From assembly GCA_003223935.1 (NCBI GenBank), contig QHXQ01000042.1, positions 40,962-104,961 on the forward strand: a stretch of 64,000 nt of DNA, in the 5' to 3' direction. The notes below the pieces were generated by a model. That model worked only from the letters and a program-made list of their open reading frames with translations, did no database searches and was not told the origin of the DNA. Numbering within the stretch: the stretch's first letter is position 1; every line of letters begins with the position of its first letter. The position numbers and the translations under genes are program-made. This document shows positions 17,016 to 26,674 of this stretch, in pieces. Origin of the DNA: Acidobacteriota bacterium (GTDB taxonomy: Bacteria > Acidobacteriota > Blastocatellia > Pyrinomonadales > Pyrinomonadaceae).

Positions 17016-19331
17016 TCAAACGTCGCCAGTTGATAGACGCCGCTCGTCTCCGCCCCCTTGATAAACGCGCGTCTGTGTTACTTGGTCGAGAGCATTGTAA
17101 GTGCTTGTCGTGGTCTGATAGACGCTGTGCTGCGCATCCATGTTCAGCACTTGCGCCGACACTACGCGCCCCATCGGATCGTGCGAGACGATCTGTTGCC
17201 GCCCCACTTCATCCGTCAGCGTCATCACTTCGCCGCCCGCGCAGCCGCAGCCGCCATAGCTCGCCGTCTTCGTCGGTCGCCCCTTCCAGTCGTAAGTCTG
17301 CTGTGTGTAGTACCAGCCCGCCGCATCGTCACCCGTCGCGCTCCAAGTGCTTGTCATCTCGGTCGGACGATACTGCCTGATCGTCTGGCCTAAGTTGTCA
17401 TAGAGCGTGTACTGCCCGCGATAGTGACCGGTGCTGCCGGGGAAATCGCTCGCCGCCGCACGCACTTGCCCCGTGCCATCAAAGACCGTCGCTGAATAGG
17501 CTTCGCCCGCGTTGTCTTGAATCGTGGCGAATGTGTTGATGATGATCTGGCTGGCGGGATAGACCATGCGCGTATAGCGATAAGCGTTGTTTCCTGCTTC
17601 GGCGCTGCTCGTAAGGAAGGTGTTCGTCTGTTTGACGCGCCCCGCCGAGTCGTAAACGGTTGCTTGGATCGCGCCTTCGCTTGCCCCTTGCGGCGGCGGC
17701 CCTTGCATGCGCACCTTCAGCCCCGTGTAGAAGTCATACTTGATGAACGAAGTATTGCTGTCCGCATCGGTTACGCTCGTCGGGTAGGCGACGGTCTGCG
17801 TCGTCCCACCCTTTATGGCAGCGGCATCATCACTTGGCGCGGCTGATGCCACATCTGGAGACTGGAAACTGCTGCCAAGCACGAAAGCGTCTCCGTACTG
17901 GATTGATGTCTGATGGCCAGCCGCATCGGTCGCAGAAACGAGCGAGCCAGCGATGTCGTAGCCGGCATGCGAGACTAACGCCTTCGCCGTCGTCTGCTCG
18001 TCCGAAGCATCGAAGTGCCACGCGCTCGTCTGGTTGCCGCGTTGCAGGAAACTGGCGTCATAACTCGCATCGTGCTGCGTTGGTGTCACCGAGACAACTT
18101 TCCCGCCCGGTAAGGCCAACGTGCCTTCATCATATTGATAAATAGCTTTGCTGTAGAGTTGCTGGCTATTATTCTCCGGGCCAAAGACATACTGCCCCTG
18201 CACCAGCCCGATAATATGCTGGCTCAGATATGCCGGATTTAAGTTGTAATCGATGTGCGTGCGCCGGTAGAACACAAGCGGGTTACCGCCCAGTTCGTAG
18301 ATGTCGCTGACTAAGCCAAACGAAGTGTAGTTGAAGGCAGTTAATCGGGTGTTACCGGCTGAGTCGGTGATCGTCGTCTGTGTTGGCCGTGGGTTCATCA
18401 AATAAGCAGCCCCCGGATCATCCTGCGTCCAGTCTATCGTCGTCACCTTCTGAATGATTGATGTGTTGTTCGGGTCGTACTCCTCTGCGCGCACAAGCAA
18501 GCCACGCTTCCAATCGGACGCATCAATGGAGTCATACTCTTTATGCGCGACCACATCTGGCGCGTCCGGGCGCGACATGCCGACCCACGAGCCATTGGTA
18601 TCCGTGCCGGAGAAGTATTTGGTGACGGCCTGCGCGCCATTGTTCCAGTTCTCCGCGTAGTCGCGCCGCTCTGTAAAGCGCGGGCAGTCCGACTGTGCGA
18701 TGCTCGTGGTCGGCAAGTTATAGGTTGAATAAGCGAGCACGTGCGTGTCTGCCGCATGATGAGTGATGGTGGCAACCTGTCCCCACAGCGTGTAGTCGAA
18801 GGTGAAGTACGAGCCATCGTCCAAACCAACTTGTGTGAGCACTGTAATCGCCGTGTTGTTTGGCCCTTGCACGGTGATGGGCGTGCCGTCCGTTTCTTGG
18901 AAGTTCGGCTGCACGGTCAACATGCCATAGCCGAACGTCGCCCACAGATGCTGCGTGTTGCCGCGCATCTGGCTGATCGATTGCAGCCGGTTATTCGTGT
19001 CGTAGTTGTAGGTGATGACGCGCCCGAGCGTGTCGGTCAAGCTGGTCAACCGCCCGATGCTGTTATAAGCCGCCGTGATGTAGTTGCCGTTACGATCCTT
19101 GATGCTCGTGCAGCGCAGCGCCCCGTTCACCGTCACGTAAGTGAATTGCGTGCCGTCAGGTGTACGCACCAGCGCCTGCCCGTAACCGCCCGTGAGCAGT
19201 TGTATGTTCGATGAGTCAACCGAGACATACGAACCATCAGTCGTCTGCCGCAACTCGACCCGCCCGCCCGAAGGGAGGATGAGCAGATAGGCATTTGCGC
19301 CGGTCGCATCGTCAGAGAACGGCCCTTGCAA
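17016..19331 (-). CDS. Rhs/YD-repeat protein, central fragment
   Basis: 771 residues, rich in YD-type repeats: NYDTNNRLQSI, YDSAGRVKQTN, YDNLGQTIRQY, YDWKGRPTKTA. These form the beta-cocoon shell that encloses the toxin tip in Rhs proteins. The frame ends prematurely just after QGGGDERR. Removing one G from the run there restores QGAETSGVYQLATFEFDGYG and joins the C-terminal fragment. Upstream, homology continues beyond the apparent ATG to about 19401, where another homopolymer shift interrupts it. It is therefore not an independent gene. Confidence 0.8.
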   Translation of the reverse strand: MQGPFSDDATGANAYLLILPSGGRVELRQTTDGSYVSVDSSNIQLLTGGYGQALVRTPDGTQFTYVTVNGALRCTSIKDRNGNYITAAYNSIGRLTSLTDTLGRVITYNYDTNNRLQSISQMRGNTQHLWATFGYGMLTVQPNFQETDGTPITVQGPNNTAITVLTQVGLDDGSYFTFDYTLWGQVATITHHAADTHVLAYSTYNLPTTSIAQSDCPRFTERRDYAENWNNGAQAVTKYFSGTDTNGSWVGMSRPDAPDVVAHKEYDSIDASDWKRGLLVRAEEYDPNNTSIIQKVTTIDWTQDDPGAAYLMNPRPTQTTITDSAGNTRLTAFNYTSFGLVSDIYELGGNPLVFYRRTHIDYNLNPAYLSQHIIGLVQGQYVFGPENNSQQLYSKAIYQYDEGTLALPGGKVVSVTPTQHDASYDASFLQRGNQTSAWHFDASDEQTTAKALVSHAGYDIAGSLVSATDAAGHQTSIQYGDAFVLGSSFQSPDVASAAPSDDAAAIKGGTTQTVAYPTSVTDADSNTSFIKYDFYTGLKVRMQGPPPQGASEGAIQATVYDSAGRVKQTNTFLTSSAEAGNNAYRYTRMVYPASQIIINTFATIQDNAGEAYSATVFDGTGQVRAAASDFPGSTGHYRGQYTLYDNLGQTIRQYRPTEMTSTWSATGDDAAGWYYTQQTYDWKGRPTKTASYGGCGCAGGEVMTLTDEVGRQQIVSHDPMGRVVSAQVLNMDAQHSVYQTTTSTYNALDQVTQTRVYQGGGDERRLSTGDV

Positions 19332-19527
19332 GGTTGGTAAGCCTAAGTGGAAGCCGGACGCAGGAAAGCCTTGGTCGGCGTCGAAGGTGATCTCGTTTCG
19401 CCCCCGATGCAGTTCCCACCCTCATCGCATGCACTAATGCCACTTGCTTGCCCTACTTTCGTCCAGACTAGCGAGTTGTAAGAGAGCGACACATTCAAGT
19501 CCAGCCCCGCACGTCCCGGTAAGCCTA

Positions 19528-20622
19528 CTAGCGGTACGCCCAGTTGAAGTTACGCGAGAGCAGATCGTCGCCGCCCGTGCCGACGCGGTTCATTGGATCG
19601 AGGAGTGCGCCCCAGATAGTATGGGCTGGATTGGAATAAGTCCCTTGATAGATACCGGTGACATTAACGACGACGTTCTGCGTTAACTGCCCAAACCATT
19701 CGACACTGTCCTGAACCATCTGCCACTGGAAATTGTAAGGGTGGGCGATGTCCCATGACGGGGCATAGAAGCGCGGGGCAATGACCGCGAAGTTAAAGGT
19801 GACGGTCGCGCCCGGCGCAACATCATTAGGCACGGCGACGCGCCCGATGCTCCAGTTGCTGTTGTCCTGCGGGTTCTGCACGCCGAGCCGGTAGAGGTGT
19901 GCGGCTGTCCAAGTGCTCGTGCCCGTGTTGCGCATCGTGACTGAAACGCTATAGCTCTGCCCGCCATCCATGCTGGTCGGGACTGATTGCGAGACGAACT
20001 GCGCATCGTTCCAGTTGACATCAGGCGACGGTGTCGGCGTTGGGTCAGGCGCAGCAGTAACGATGGCCGTGGTTGTAGTTCCCCCGGTTAAGTTGTGACT
20101 ATCGGTGACCGTCAATGTGACGGTATAGGTGCCAGGGTTGGCATAAGTGTGGACTGGTACTTGCCCTGTGCCGGTTGTGCCATCGCCGAAGTTCCATGTG
20201 TAGGTGAGGGCGTCGCCGTCCGGGTCGAACGAGCCGCCCGCGTTGAAGAAGATTTTCGCGCCATGAGCCGCAGACCAGCTACCCTTGTATGGGCCGCCAG
20301 CATAGGCGACCGGCGCGTGATTGGCTGAAGGGTCGCACGTTCCAGTGCAAGGCGTACAGGTGCTACATGCTAGAGTCGAGTTATCGGTGAATGTAGGTGC
20401 AATCGGATCAGAGAAAGCGATGTTGCGTGCGGCATCCAGATCGGGCAGGTTCGTGCTGGGTGTGCCGGGCGTGAGTTGTGAACCGCCGCCACCTTGCAAG
20501 AGTGCTAAGAGTGAAGCGAGGAGTGCGCCGACGCCTGTATGTTCCACAGAACTGCTCGATGAGTGAGCAGTCGCCAATGGTAACTTACTCATACCGCGTT
20601 CGGCAGGGAAGGCTGAGAGCAT
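19528..20622 (-). CDS. Rhs protein N-terminal fragment with PKD and NBR1/Ig-like domains
   Basis: Up to 364 residues. After a low-complexity start there is a Cys-rich stretch ([12 protein letters not shown]). A PKD domain follows ([35 protein letters not shown]), then an Ig-like domain of the NBR1 type ([28 protein letters not shown]). The end, [11 protein letters not shown], is the usual entry to an Rhs core. One base added at the G3 run (19539-19541) continues into [14 protein letters not shown], the first core strand. The natural start is probably ATG 20695, which reads through a poly-C tract and supplies a signal peptide. Confidence 0.75.
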   Translation of the reverse strand: MLSAFPAERGMSKLPLATAHSSSSSVEHTGVGALLASLLALLQGGGGSQLTPGTPSTNLPDLDAARNIAFSDPIAPTFTDNSTLACSTCTPCTGTCDPSANHAPVAYAGGPYKGSWSAAHGAKIFFNAGGSFDPDGDALTYTWNFGDGTTGTGQVPVHTYANPGTYTVTLTVTDSHNLTGGTTTTAIVTAAPDPTPTPSPDVNWNDAQFVSQSVPTSMDGGQSYSVSVTMRNTGTSTWTAAHLYRLGVQNPQDNSNWSIGRVAVPNDVAPGATVTFNFAVIAPRFYAPSWDIAHPYNFQWQMVQDSVEWFGQLTQNVVVNVTGIYQGTYSNPAHTIWGALLDPMNRVGTGGDDLLSRNFNWAYR

Positions 20623-20675
20623 GATGAGTGCATAGCAGAGGCAGAGACTGATAACCCGAACTGACAGTGACCGAT

Positions 20676-20684
20676 GGGGGGGGG
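20676..20684 (-). repeat. C9 homopolymer next to the Rhs start codon
   Basis: Nine G on the plus strand (C9 in the coding strand) begin 11 bases after ATG 20695, which has GGAG 11 bases upstream. With nine C the frame ends within about 37 codons. With eight C it runs through a hydrophobic signal peptide ([18 protein letters not shown]) into the Rhs N-terminal domain. This is the layout of a slipped-strand switch, though a sequencing miscount is possible. Confidence 0.7.
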
Positions 20685-20900
20685 CGAGCGCGCATGGGGA
20701 ACGGCTCCTATCTTTGAGTTGATCTATTCAACGTTACAAGCAGAGACGGCGCAAACGATCTCGGGCTGCGGTGTAAAGTTATGTTTGGGCGGAGGGCGAG
20801 GCATGTCCTCCGAGTCATCGATAGGGAGCGCGGGCAGATTACGCGCCTTGCATGGAAACTGTCAAGCGAAATGTTCGGCGCGGGTTATTCGCGGGCTGGA

Positions 20901-21671
20901 TTAAGGAATCCGCACGTAAGGCATGCCGCGCAGGATGACGCGCTGACGGCGGATGACGCGCTTCGGGTTGACCTTCGGGTTGAAGACTGTGCGCGGGTTC
21001 GGGATCATGGCTGAGAGATAAGCGGCCTCTTGCGGCGTGAGATTGACGGCTGATTTGTTGAAGTAAGTGCGTGCCGCAGCCTCCGCGCCGTAGATGCCGT
21101 CGCCCCATTCGATCACGTTCAAGTAGAGTTCGAGGATGCGCCGCTTCGACAGTTTCTTTTCGAGATAGTATGTGATCGCGGCTTCACGCGCTTTGCGCAA
21201 GAACGATCTTTCGGTCGAGAGATAGAGATTCTTGGCGAGTTGCTGCGAGATGGTCGAAGCGCCGCGTTTGAAACTCGGCATTTGCGGAATCCAACTCGAC
21301 TGATCTGTGTCGCCCTCTTTCTTCGCCTCTTCGGCCGCCTCGCGTTGCGCCTCGTCCCAAGCTTTCTGGATCGCGTCGTAGTCGAAGCCGTGATGCGTCA
21401 TGAAGTTTGTATCTTCGCCCGCGATGACCGCGCGCTCTAGGTTGGGCGAGATGCGTTCGAGCGGCATCCAGATTTGCAGACGCTTCGGCTCTTGCCCATT
21501 GGCGCGCGCTTCTTCCGCGCGCTGCTCGATCAATGCAGTCGTCTGCGGATTGTTGTCGCGCAGCTTCGCCACGTTCGGGAACGTCGCCAACTCATAGACG
21601 AGCCAGAGCACTAGGAACGCGAAGACCGCGAGCGCGACAGCCTTGATGGTTTTCCAGACGAATCTCAGCAC
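20901..21671 (-). CDS. mtgA: Monofunctional peptidoglycan glycosyltransferase
   Basis: 256 residues from GTG 21671. One N-terminal membrane helix (AVALAVFAFLVLWLVYEL) precedes a GT51 glycosyltransferase domain. It has all the usual motifs: GEDTNFMTHHGFDY (catalytic Glu), GASTISQQLAKNLYL, KLSKRRILELYLNVIEWGDGIYGAEAAARTYF. It polymerises lipid II into glycan strands and has no transpeptidase domain. An acidic insertion (EAAEEAKKEGDTDQSS) lies between motifs 1 and 2. A long inverted repeat just upstream separates it from the deacetylase gene. Confidence 0.95.
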   Translation of the reverse strand: MLRFVWKTIKAVALAVFAFLVLWLVYELATFPNVAKLRDNNPQTTALIEQRAEEARANGQEPKRLQIWMPLERISPNLERAVIAGEDTNFMTHHGFDYDAIQKAWDEAQREAAEEAKKEGDTDQSSWIPQMPSFKRGASTISQQLAKNLYLSTERSFLRKAREAAITYYLEKKLSKRRILELYLNVIEWGDGIYGAEAAARTYFNKSAVNLTPQEAAYLSAMIPNPRTVFNPKVNPKRVIRRQRVILRGMPYVRIP

Positions 21672-21686
21672 GACAATATACTTAAC

Positions 21687-21742
21687 ACAGAGGAAAGCGA
21701 TCTCAAATTTGAGATTTGAGATTTGAGATCACTTTCCTCTGT
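21687..21742. repeat. 22-bp inverted repeat, probable terminator
   Basis: Arms 21687-21708 and 21721-21742 match as inverted copies with one mismatch (AGAGGAAAG, then GATCTCAAAT). The loop is itself a TTTGAGA repeat. It lies between the deacetylase gene stop and the mtgA start. Confidence 0.85.
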
Positions 21743-21798
21743 AGCTTCTGCGCTTCCTCTGTGGCTTCTGTGTTGAATTGCTGTCACATCACTCTCAA

Positions 21799-22728
21799 TC
21801 AGTGAGCAACCTTTGCGCCGGTCAGTTTGCCGGTCACGAATAGCTCGCGCACCGCGCGGATCGTGTTGCAATGAATCTCTACTGTGTCGCTGATCTCTGC
21901 GGCGTAACCGCCGGACATGACTGTGACTAGAGGCACGCGCCGCCCGCGACAAGCGGACAAAACAAACTCGTCGCGCGCGCGTAAGCCCGGAATAGTGAGG
22001 GCCAGCCGGCCTAACTTGTCGTGAACGTAAGGGTCTGCGCCGCCGAGGTAGAAGATGATCTCCGGGCGATGCGCGAAAACGCGCGGCAGATGCGTGGCGA
22101 GCGTGTGCAGATATTCTTCGTCGCTTGTGTCGTCGGGCAGTTCCACATCAAGCGTCGAGCGGACTTTGAAGAGCGGGTAGTTGCGCGCGCCGTGCATCGA
22201 GAAGGTGAAAACGGCCGCGTCGTCTGCAAAGATCGTGGCCGTGCCGTTACCTTGATGCACGTCGCAATCAACGACGGCGACGCGCTCGATCAGCCCATCG
22301 CGCTTGAGCACGCGAATCGCAATCGCCACGTCGTTGAGCACGCAGAAACCTTCGCCGTGATCAGGAAAGGCGTGATGTGTGCCGCCCGCGAGGTTCGAGC
22401 CGATGCCCGCCGTCAGTGCCAGCCGCGCCGCGCCGATTGTCCCACCCGCCGCGAGAAACGAACGCCGCACCAGAGCCTTCGACCAAGGCAACCCCAGCCG
22501 GCGCAACTCGCGCGGCGTCAACGCGCCCGCACGCAGACGTGTCATGTAATCTTCCGTGTGCACGAGCAACACGTCCGCAAGCGGCGCAGGCTGCGGCTCA
22601 ACTAAGTCTGTCGGTCGCAGCGTGCCCTCGCACAGCAGCCGGTCGCGCACCAACTCGAACTTGCGGATCGGAAATACGTGCCCCTCGCCGATGTCCGCGT
22701 AATAACGTGGGGTATAAAAAACTTTCAA
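21799..22728 (-). CDS. Histone deacetylase/acetoin utilisation family protein
   Basis: 309 residues. Signature motifs of the zinc deacetylase (arginase/deacetylase) fold: GGTHHAFPDHGEGFCVLND (tandem His charge relay), VDCDVHQGNGT (zinc-binding Asp/His) and YLGGADPYVHD. Bacterial members deacetylate polyamines or other small acetylated amines; protein deacetylation is also possible. The start is TTG 22728, overlapping the preceding permease stop as TTGA, which implies translational coupling with the ABC transporter. Substrate unknown. Confidence 0.9.
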   Translation of the reverse strand: MKVFYTPRYYADIGEGHVFPIRKFELVRDRLLCEGTLRPTDLVEPQPAPLADVLLVHTEDYMTRLRAGALTPRELRRLGLPWSKALVRRSFLAAGGTIGAARLALTAGIGSNLAGGTHHAFPDHGEGFCVLNDVAIAIRVLKRDGLIERVAVVDCDVHQGNGTATIFADDAAVFTFSMHGARNYPLFKVRSTLDVELPDDTSDEEYLHTLATHLPRVFAHRPEIIFYLGGADPYVHDKLGRLALTIPGLRARDEFVLSACRGRRVPLVTVMSGGYAAEISDTVEIHCNTIRAVRELFVTGKLTGAKVAH

Positions 22729-23555
22729 TACTGAATCAAACTCCCTTCGCGTTTCGCGCGGCGGACGGCGCGTTTGAAGACCCAGAGCGAGAAGGGCATG
22801 AGCACGCCGAGAAAAATAAGCAGCGCGATGAGCGGCTCGCGCACTTGGTTGAGCGTCTGCCCTTCGATGAGCACGCGCCGAATGCCGTCGAGGCCGTAGG
22901 TTGAAGGCAAGGCGCGCGAGATTAGCCCGATGCCGTTGCCTGCATACTTGGTGACGAGTTGTGTGGGGAAGAGCACGCCGGAGAAGAGCGTCGTAGTGAT
23001 GCCAAGCAACACGCCAAACGGATCGCCGCGTTTGAAGACCATCGCAAAACTCGCGGACAGGATGCCGATTGCAGCGAGCGCCAACGTCATCAGGATCAGA
23101 AACAGGAGCGCGAGCAGATAGTTGCCTTGAAAGCGCACATCGAAGAAGAGCCAGCCAAAGAGAACGTAAAGTGAAGCGGTGAATGTGACCTGCACAAAGT
23201 CGTATGCTGAACTGGCTAGCACAAACGTCTGCACGCTGACCGGCGTCATCAGGACGCCTTCGAGTGTGCCTTGCGCTTGCTCCTGCCGGATCGAGTTAGC
23301 GAGGCTTGAAAAGCCGGTCATGAAGTAGTTCATTCCTGCCAGCCCTATGATCCAAGACGCGAGCGGATTCTGCCATTGCGTGAATTCTTTGATTGCGCCG
23401 CCCGCAAAAATCTTTGAGATGAAGAAGAAGATCGTCACCATGAGCAGCACTTGGAGCACTTGCAGGAAAAATTGCAGCCGGTAGCTAAGCGCCAACCGAA
23501 AGTCGCGCACGACGAAGGCGCGCACGCGCCGGAGCAATAACAGCAGCCGACTCAC
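22725..23555 (-). CDS. ABC-2 type transporter permease
   Basis: 276 residues with about six membrane helices (LQFFLQVLQVLLMVTIFFFI, ASLYVLFGWLFF, LLALLFLILMTLALAAIGIL). The ABC-2 signature is near GVLFPTQLVTKYAGNGIGLISRALPSTYGLDGIRRVL. It starts with GTG 23555, overlapping the ATPase stop as GTGA, with AAGGAGG upstream. With the preceding ATPase it forms an exporter, probably of a lipid, polysaccharide or drug-type substrate that cannot be specified. Confidence 0.9.
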   Translation of the reverse strand: MSRLLLLLRRVRAFVVRDFRLALSYRLQFFLQVLQVLLMVTIFFFISKIFAGGAIKEFTQWQNPLASWIIGLAGMNYFMTGFSSLANSIRQEQAQGTLEGVLMTPVSVQTFVLASSAYDFVQVTFTASLYVLFGWLFFDVRFQGNYLLALLFLILMTLALAAIGILSASFAMVFKRGDPFGVLLGITTTLFSGVLFPTQLVTKYAGNGIGLISRALPSTYGLDGIRRVLIEGQTLNQVREPLIALLIFLGVLMPFSLWVFKRAVRRAKREGSLIQY

Positions 23556-24667
23556 GCTCGTCCTCCTTGTCGCGTCGGCGCATCGGCTTGTGCCGTCTCA
23601 TACTCGCGCTCGAAACGCTCAAGCACGTCGAGCAGCGTCGCGCGCTCAACCTCGCAAGAGATCACTTGCGCGCCGGCCGCAAGCAGCGCACGCAAGGCGC
23701 GGTCGAAGCGTTCATCTTCAGCCTCGCGTGTGAACGACACTTGCAGCGCGCCATCAAGTGCTGTCACTGATAATTGCTCAACCTCGTGTGTGAGCAGTTG
23801 CACGGCGCTGACGGGCGTGAGTTCGCGCACGACGAGCGTGACGCGCTCGGTCTGCTTATGTGTGGCGCGCAGACTCTGCGGCGTGTCCACCGCGCGGATG
23901 CGGCCGCGGCTGATGATGGCGATGCGCGCGCAGAGTTCTTCGATCTCGGTGAGATTGTGCGAGGTCAGTAGCACCGTCACACGCTCGTCCGCCGCAAGGC
24001 GACTGATCATCGTGCGCATCTGCGCGGCGGCCAACGGGTCGAGCGAGCGCGTCGGTTCGTCTAAAAGTAGAATGGGCGGCTGATTGAGGAGCGCGCGGGC
24101 GACGGTCATGCGCTGCTTGTTGCCGGTTGAAAGCTCGCCGAAGCGTTTGCGCGCGAGCGGTGTCAGTTCAAAGCGTTCAAGTAATTCTGCGATGCGCTCG
24201 TGCGCCGTCGCATCTCTAAGCCCGTGCAGTCGCGCGAAGAAGAGCAGATTCTGCTCGACCGTCAGACGCCAGTAGAACGTGCGCTCCTCCGCGCTCGCCA
24301 AGCCCACTTGCGCGCGCACGCGCTCCTCATCGCGCACGCTGTTGAGGCCGTTGACCGTCACCGTGCCCGATGTCGGCTGTACGAGCGTCGCCACGATCTT
24401 CGCGAGCGTCGTCTTGCCCGCGCCGTTGCGCCCGATGAGACCGAAGACCTCGCCCTCGCGCACCTCGAAGCTGACATCATGCAGAGCTTCAGTCGGCCCT
24501 TGCGCCGACCTGCGCCGGAAGATTTGTTTGAAGCGTGCGAGTGGGACAGGATAAGTCTTCGAGAGATGTTCGATCTTGATCGCAACTGCCCGCGCCGGTT
24601 TGTTGCTTGAGGCAAGGGAGTTGCGCGCAGTAGCTTGCAGTTGGTCTGTTTCGTTGATTGCGATCAT
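23552..24667 (-). CDS. ABC transporter ATP-binding protein (ABC-2 exporter)
   Basis: About 371 residues from ATG 24667. Walker A GLIGRNGAGKTTL, ABC signature ELSTGNKQRMTVARALL, Walker B ILLLDEPTRSLDP and H-loop VLLTSHNL are all present, so it should be active. The order of motifs and the C-terminal extension of about 90 residues resemble DrrA/CcmA-type exporters. An upstream TTG (24679) is possible. Four-base overlaps join it to the permease, and that to the deacetylase, as one transcription unit. Confidence 0.92.
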   Translation of the reverse strand: MIAINETDQLQATARNSLASSNKPARAVAIKIEHLSKTYPVPLARFKQIFRRRSAQGPTEALHDVSFEVREGEVFGLIGRNGAGKTTLAKIVATLVQPTSGTVTVNGLNSVRDEERVRAQVGLASAEERTFYWRLTVEQNLLFFARLHGLRDATAHERIAELLERFELTPLARKRFGELSTGNKQRMTVARALLNQPPILLLDEPTRSLDPLAAAQMRTMISRLAADERVTVLLTSHNLTEIEELCARIAIISRGRIRAVDTPQSLRATHKQTERVTLVVRELTPVSAVQLLTHEVEQLSVTALDGALQVSFTREAEDERFDRALRALLAAGAQVISCEVERATLLDVLERFEREYETAQADAPTRQGGRA

Positions 24668-24689
24668 TGAAGCGAGCAAGCGATTTGAT

Positions 24690-25505
24690 TCAACGTGCGC
24701 GCTGGCGCGGGTCTAAGTATTCGCGCAGGCCGTCGCCGATAAAGTTGAAGGCAAGGACGGTCAGCGCGATGGCGATGCCGGGGATGATGAGCGCGTGCGG
24801 CGCGGCCGAGAGCGTCGAAAGGTCGCGCCCCTCTTCGAGCATCACGCCCCAAGATGGCGCGGGCGGCGGCACGCCCAAGCCAAGAAACGAAAGCGTCGCT
24901 TCCGAGAGCACTGCGCCCGCCATGCCGAGGCTCGCTTGCACGATGAGCGGTTGGATCGCGTTCGGCAGGATGTGGCGAAAGAGTATGCGCAGATCGTTTG
25001 CGCCGAGCGCCCGCGCCGCTTGCACGAAGTCGTACTCGCGCACCTTTAAGACCTGTCCGCGCATCACGCGCGCATAGCCGACCCAACCGATCACGCACAG
25101 CGCGAAGATCAGTTTGTTCAAGCCCGCGCCCAAAAATGCCACCATTGCAATCGCCAGCAACAGACCGGGAAAGGCAAGGAACACGTTGAATAGATAACCG
25201 GAGATGAGCCGATCAATCCAGCCGCCATAATAGCCGGCCAGCGCGCCGATGATGATGCCGACGATGGACGAGACGACAACCACAACCAAACCCACACGCA
25301 GAGAGATGCGTGCGCCAAAGACGACGCGCGAGAAAATATCGCGCCCCGTAGCGTCCGTGCCGAATAGGTGCTCGGCAGAAGGCGGCAAGAAGCGGTGCGT
25401 CAGATCGGTTGCGCCCACATCATGCGTCGCAATCAACGGCGCAAAGAGCGCGACCACGACGAGCAGCACGACGACGACGAGACCGAAGATGGCGAGACGA
25501 TTCAT
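24690..25505 (-). CDS. Oligopeptide/dipeptide ABC transporter permease, DppC-like
   Basis: 271 residues. It has an N-terminal membrane helix, then HLFGTDATGRDIFSRVVFGARISL, the standard DppC/OppC N-terminal box. The EAA loop is RALGANDLRILFRHILPNAIQPLIVQ, and the C-terminus ends FNFIGDGLREYLDPR. About six membrane spans. It pairs with the DppB-like gene upstream. No binding protein or ATPases of this system are in the window, so either they are encoded further away or the pair depends on other subunits. Confidence 0.92.
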   Translation of the reverse strand: MNRLAIFGLVVVVLLVVVALFAPLIATHDVGATDLTHRFLPPSAEHLFGTDATGRDIFSRVVFGARISLRVGLVVVVVSSIVGIIIGALAGYYGGWIDRLISGYLFNVFLAFPGLLLAIAMVAFLGAGLNKLIFALCVIGWVGYARVMRGQVLKVREYDFVQAARALGANDLRILFRHILPNAIQPLIVQASLGMAGAVLSEATLSFLGLGVPPPAPSWGVMLEEGRDLSTLSAAPHALIIPGIAIALTVLAFNFIGDGLREYLDPRQRAR

Positions 25506-25531
25506 AAGAAAATGCAGGCCGATGAATGCGG

Positions 25532-25573
25532 AATGATGAATGAAAAATAGTTCTTAATTAATCATTCATCATT
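25532..25573. repeat. 12-bp inverted repeat between permease genes
   Basis: AATGATGAATGA (25532-25543) and its exact complement TCATTCATCATT (25562-25573) flank an AT-rich loop between the two permease genes. The phrase GATGAATGATGAATG resembles that at 39.25-39.3 kb. Confidence 0.7.
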
Positions 25574-26563
25574 TCACGAGACTCTTATTCTCGGATCAAG
25601 CCGACGATAGAGCGTGTCGGTGAGCGTGTTGGCTAAGATATAGGTGATGCTGATGACGAGGACGCAGCCTTGCACGAGACGATAGTCGCGTTTGCCGATG
25701 CCGTCGTCAATGAGCAGCAAGCCTAATCCGGGCCAGTTGAAAATCTTCTCGGTCACGATTGCGCCCGCGAGCAACACACCGAGTTGCAAGCCGAGGATGG
25801 TGACGACCGGGATCAAGCCATTCTTGAGCACGTGTTTGTAAACGACCGTTCGTTCGCTCAGTCCTTTCGCCCGCGCTGTGCGGACGTAATCTTCGTTCAG
25901 TTCTTCGATCACAGACGAGCGCACCATGCGCGTCAGCAGAGCGGAGAGCGCTGCGCCGAGCGTGACCGCCGGCAGCATGATGTCGCTCGGCTCGAAGCGA
26001 CCCGAAGGCGCGAGCCAACCGAGGCGCACGGCGAAGATATAGATGAGCATCGGCCCCAAAACGAAGCCGGGCAGACTGATGCCGATGAGCGCGACGACTG
26101 AGAGCAAGTTGTCGAGCCAAGTACCGCGATGCGTGCCGGCGACGACGCCGAGCGGGACGGCGATTGCGACGGCGACGATGAGCGCGGCGATGGCGAGTTC
26201 GATGGTCGCAGGATAACGCTGCGTGATCAGTTCGAGTACGGGGCGGTCTGTGCGAAACGACGTGCCCATGTCGCCGTGCAGGATGCCGCGCCAGTAGTCA
26301 ACATAGCGATTGTCTGCGCCGTGCCAGCGCAAGTGGCGCTCGCCCTGTTCGTCGCGCGCATAAGTGACGAAGAAGGCCGGGCGATTCAAACCGTGGCGCT
26401 CGCGGAACTGTTCGATCTGTTCGGCCGTGGCCTGCTCGCCCAAAGTCGCAACGGCCGGGTCGCCGGGCACGAGTTCGATCAACAAAGTGACGAGCGACAC
26501 CACCGTCCAGACCACGAGCAACAGCAGCGCGCCGCGACGGGCGACATCGAATAGCTTGCGCAT
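25574..26563 (-). CDS. Oligopeptide/dipeptide ABC transporter permease, DppB-like
   Basis: 329 residues from ATG 26563. It has an N-terminal membrane helix (ALLLLVVWTVVSLVTLLIEL), then LVPGDPAVATLGEQATAEQIEQF, the typical DppB start. The EAA motif is ARAKGLSERTVVYKHVLKNGLIPVV, and it ends with YRRLDPRIRVS. The region between residues 70 and 100 carries a short insertion (YARDEQGERHLRWHGADN). A longer frame to 26731 is translation of intergenic repeat sequence and is rejected. Confidence 0.92.
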   Translation of the reverse strand: MRKLFDVARRGALLLLVVWTVVSLVTLLIELVPGDPAVATLGEQATAEQIEQFRERHGLNRPAFFVTYARDEQGERHLRWHGADNRYVDYWRGILHGDMGTSFRTDRPVLELITQRYPATIELAIAALIVAVAIAVPLGVVAGTHRGTWLDNLLSVVALIGISLPGFVLGPMLIYIFAVRLGWLAPSGRFEPSDIMLPAVTLGAALSALLTRMVRSSVIEELNEDYVRTARAKGLSERTVVYKHVLKNGLIPVVTILGLQLGVLLAGAIVTEKIFNWPGLGLLLIDDGIGKRDYRLVQGCVLVISITYILANTLTDTLYRRLDPRIRVS

Positions 26564-26674
26564 AAGAGCCGTGACAGGTGACGGGCGACAAATGACAGGA
26601 AAAAACTTGTCACTCATCGCAGCCTTTGCCATGTGAATCTGAAGACGACTACGGGCAGGATGATAGCATGAAGA

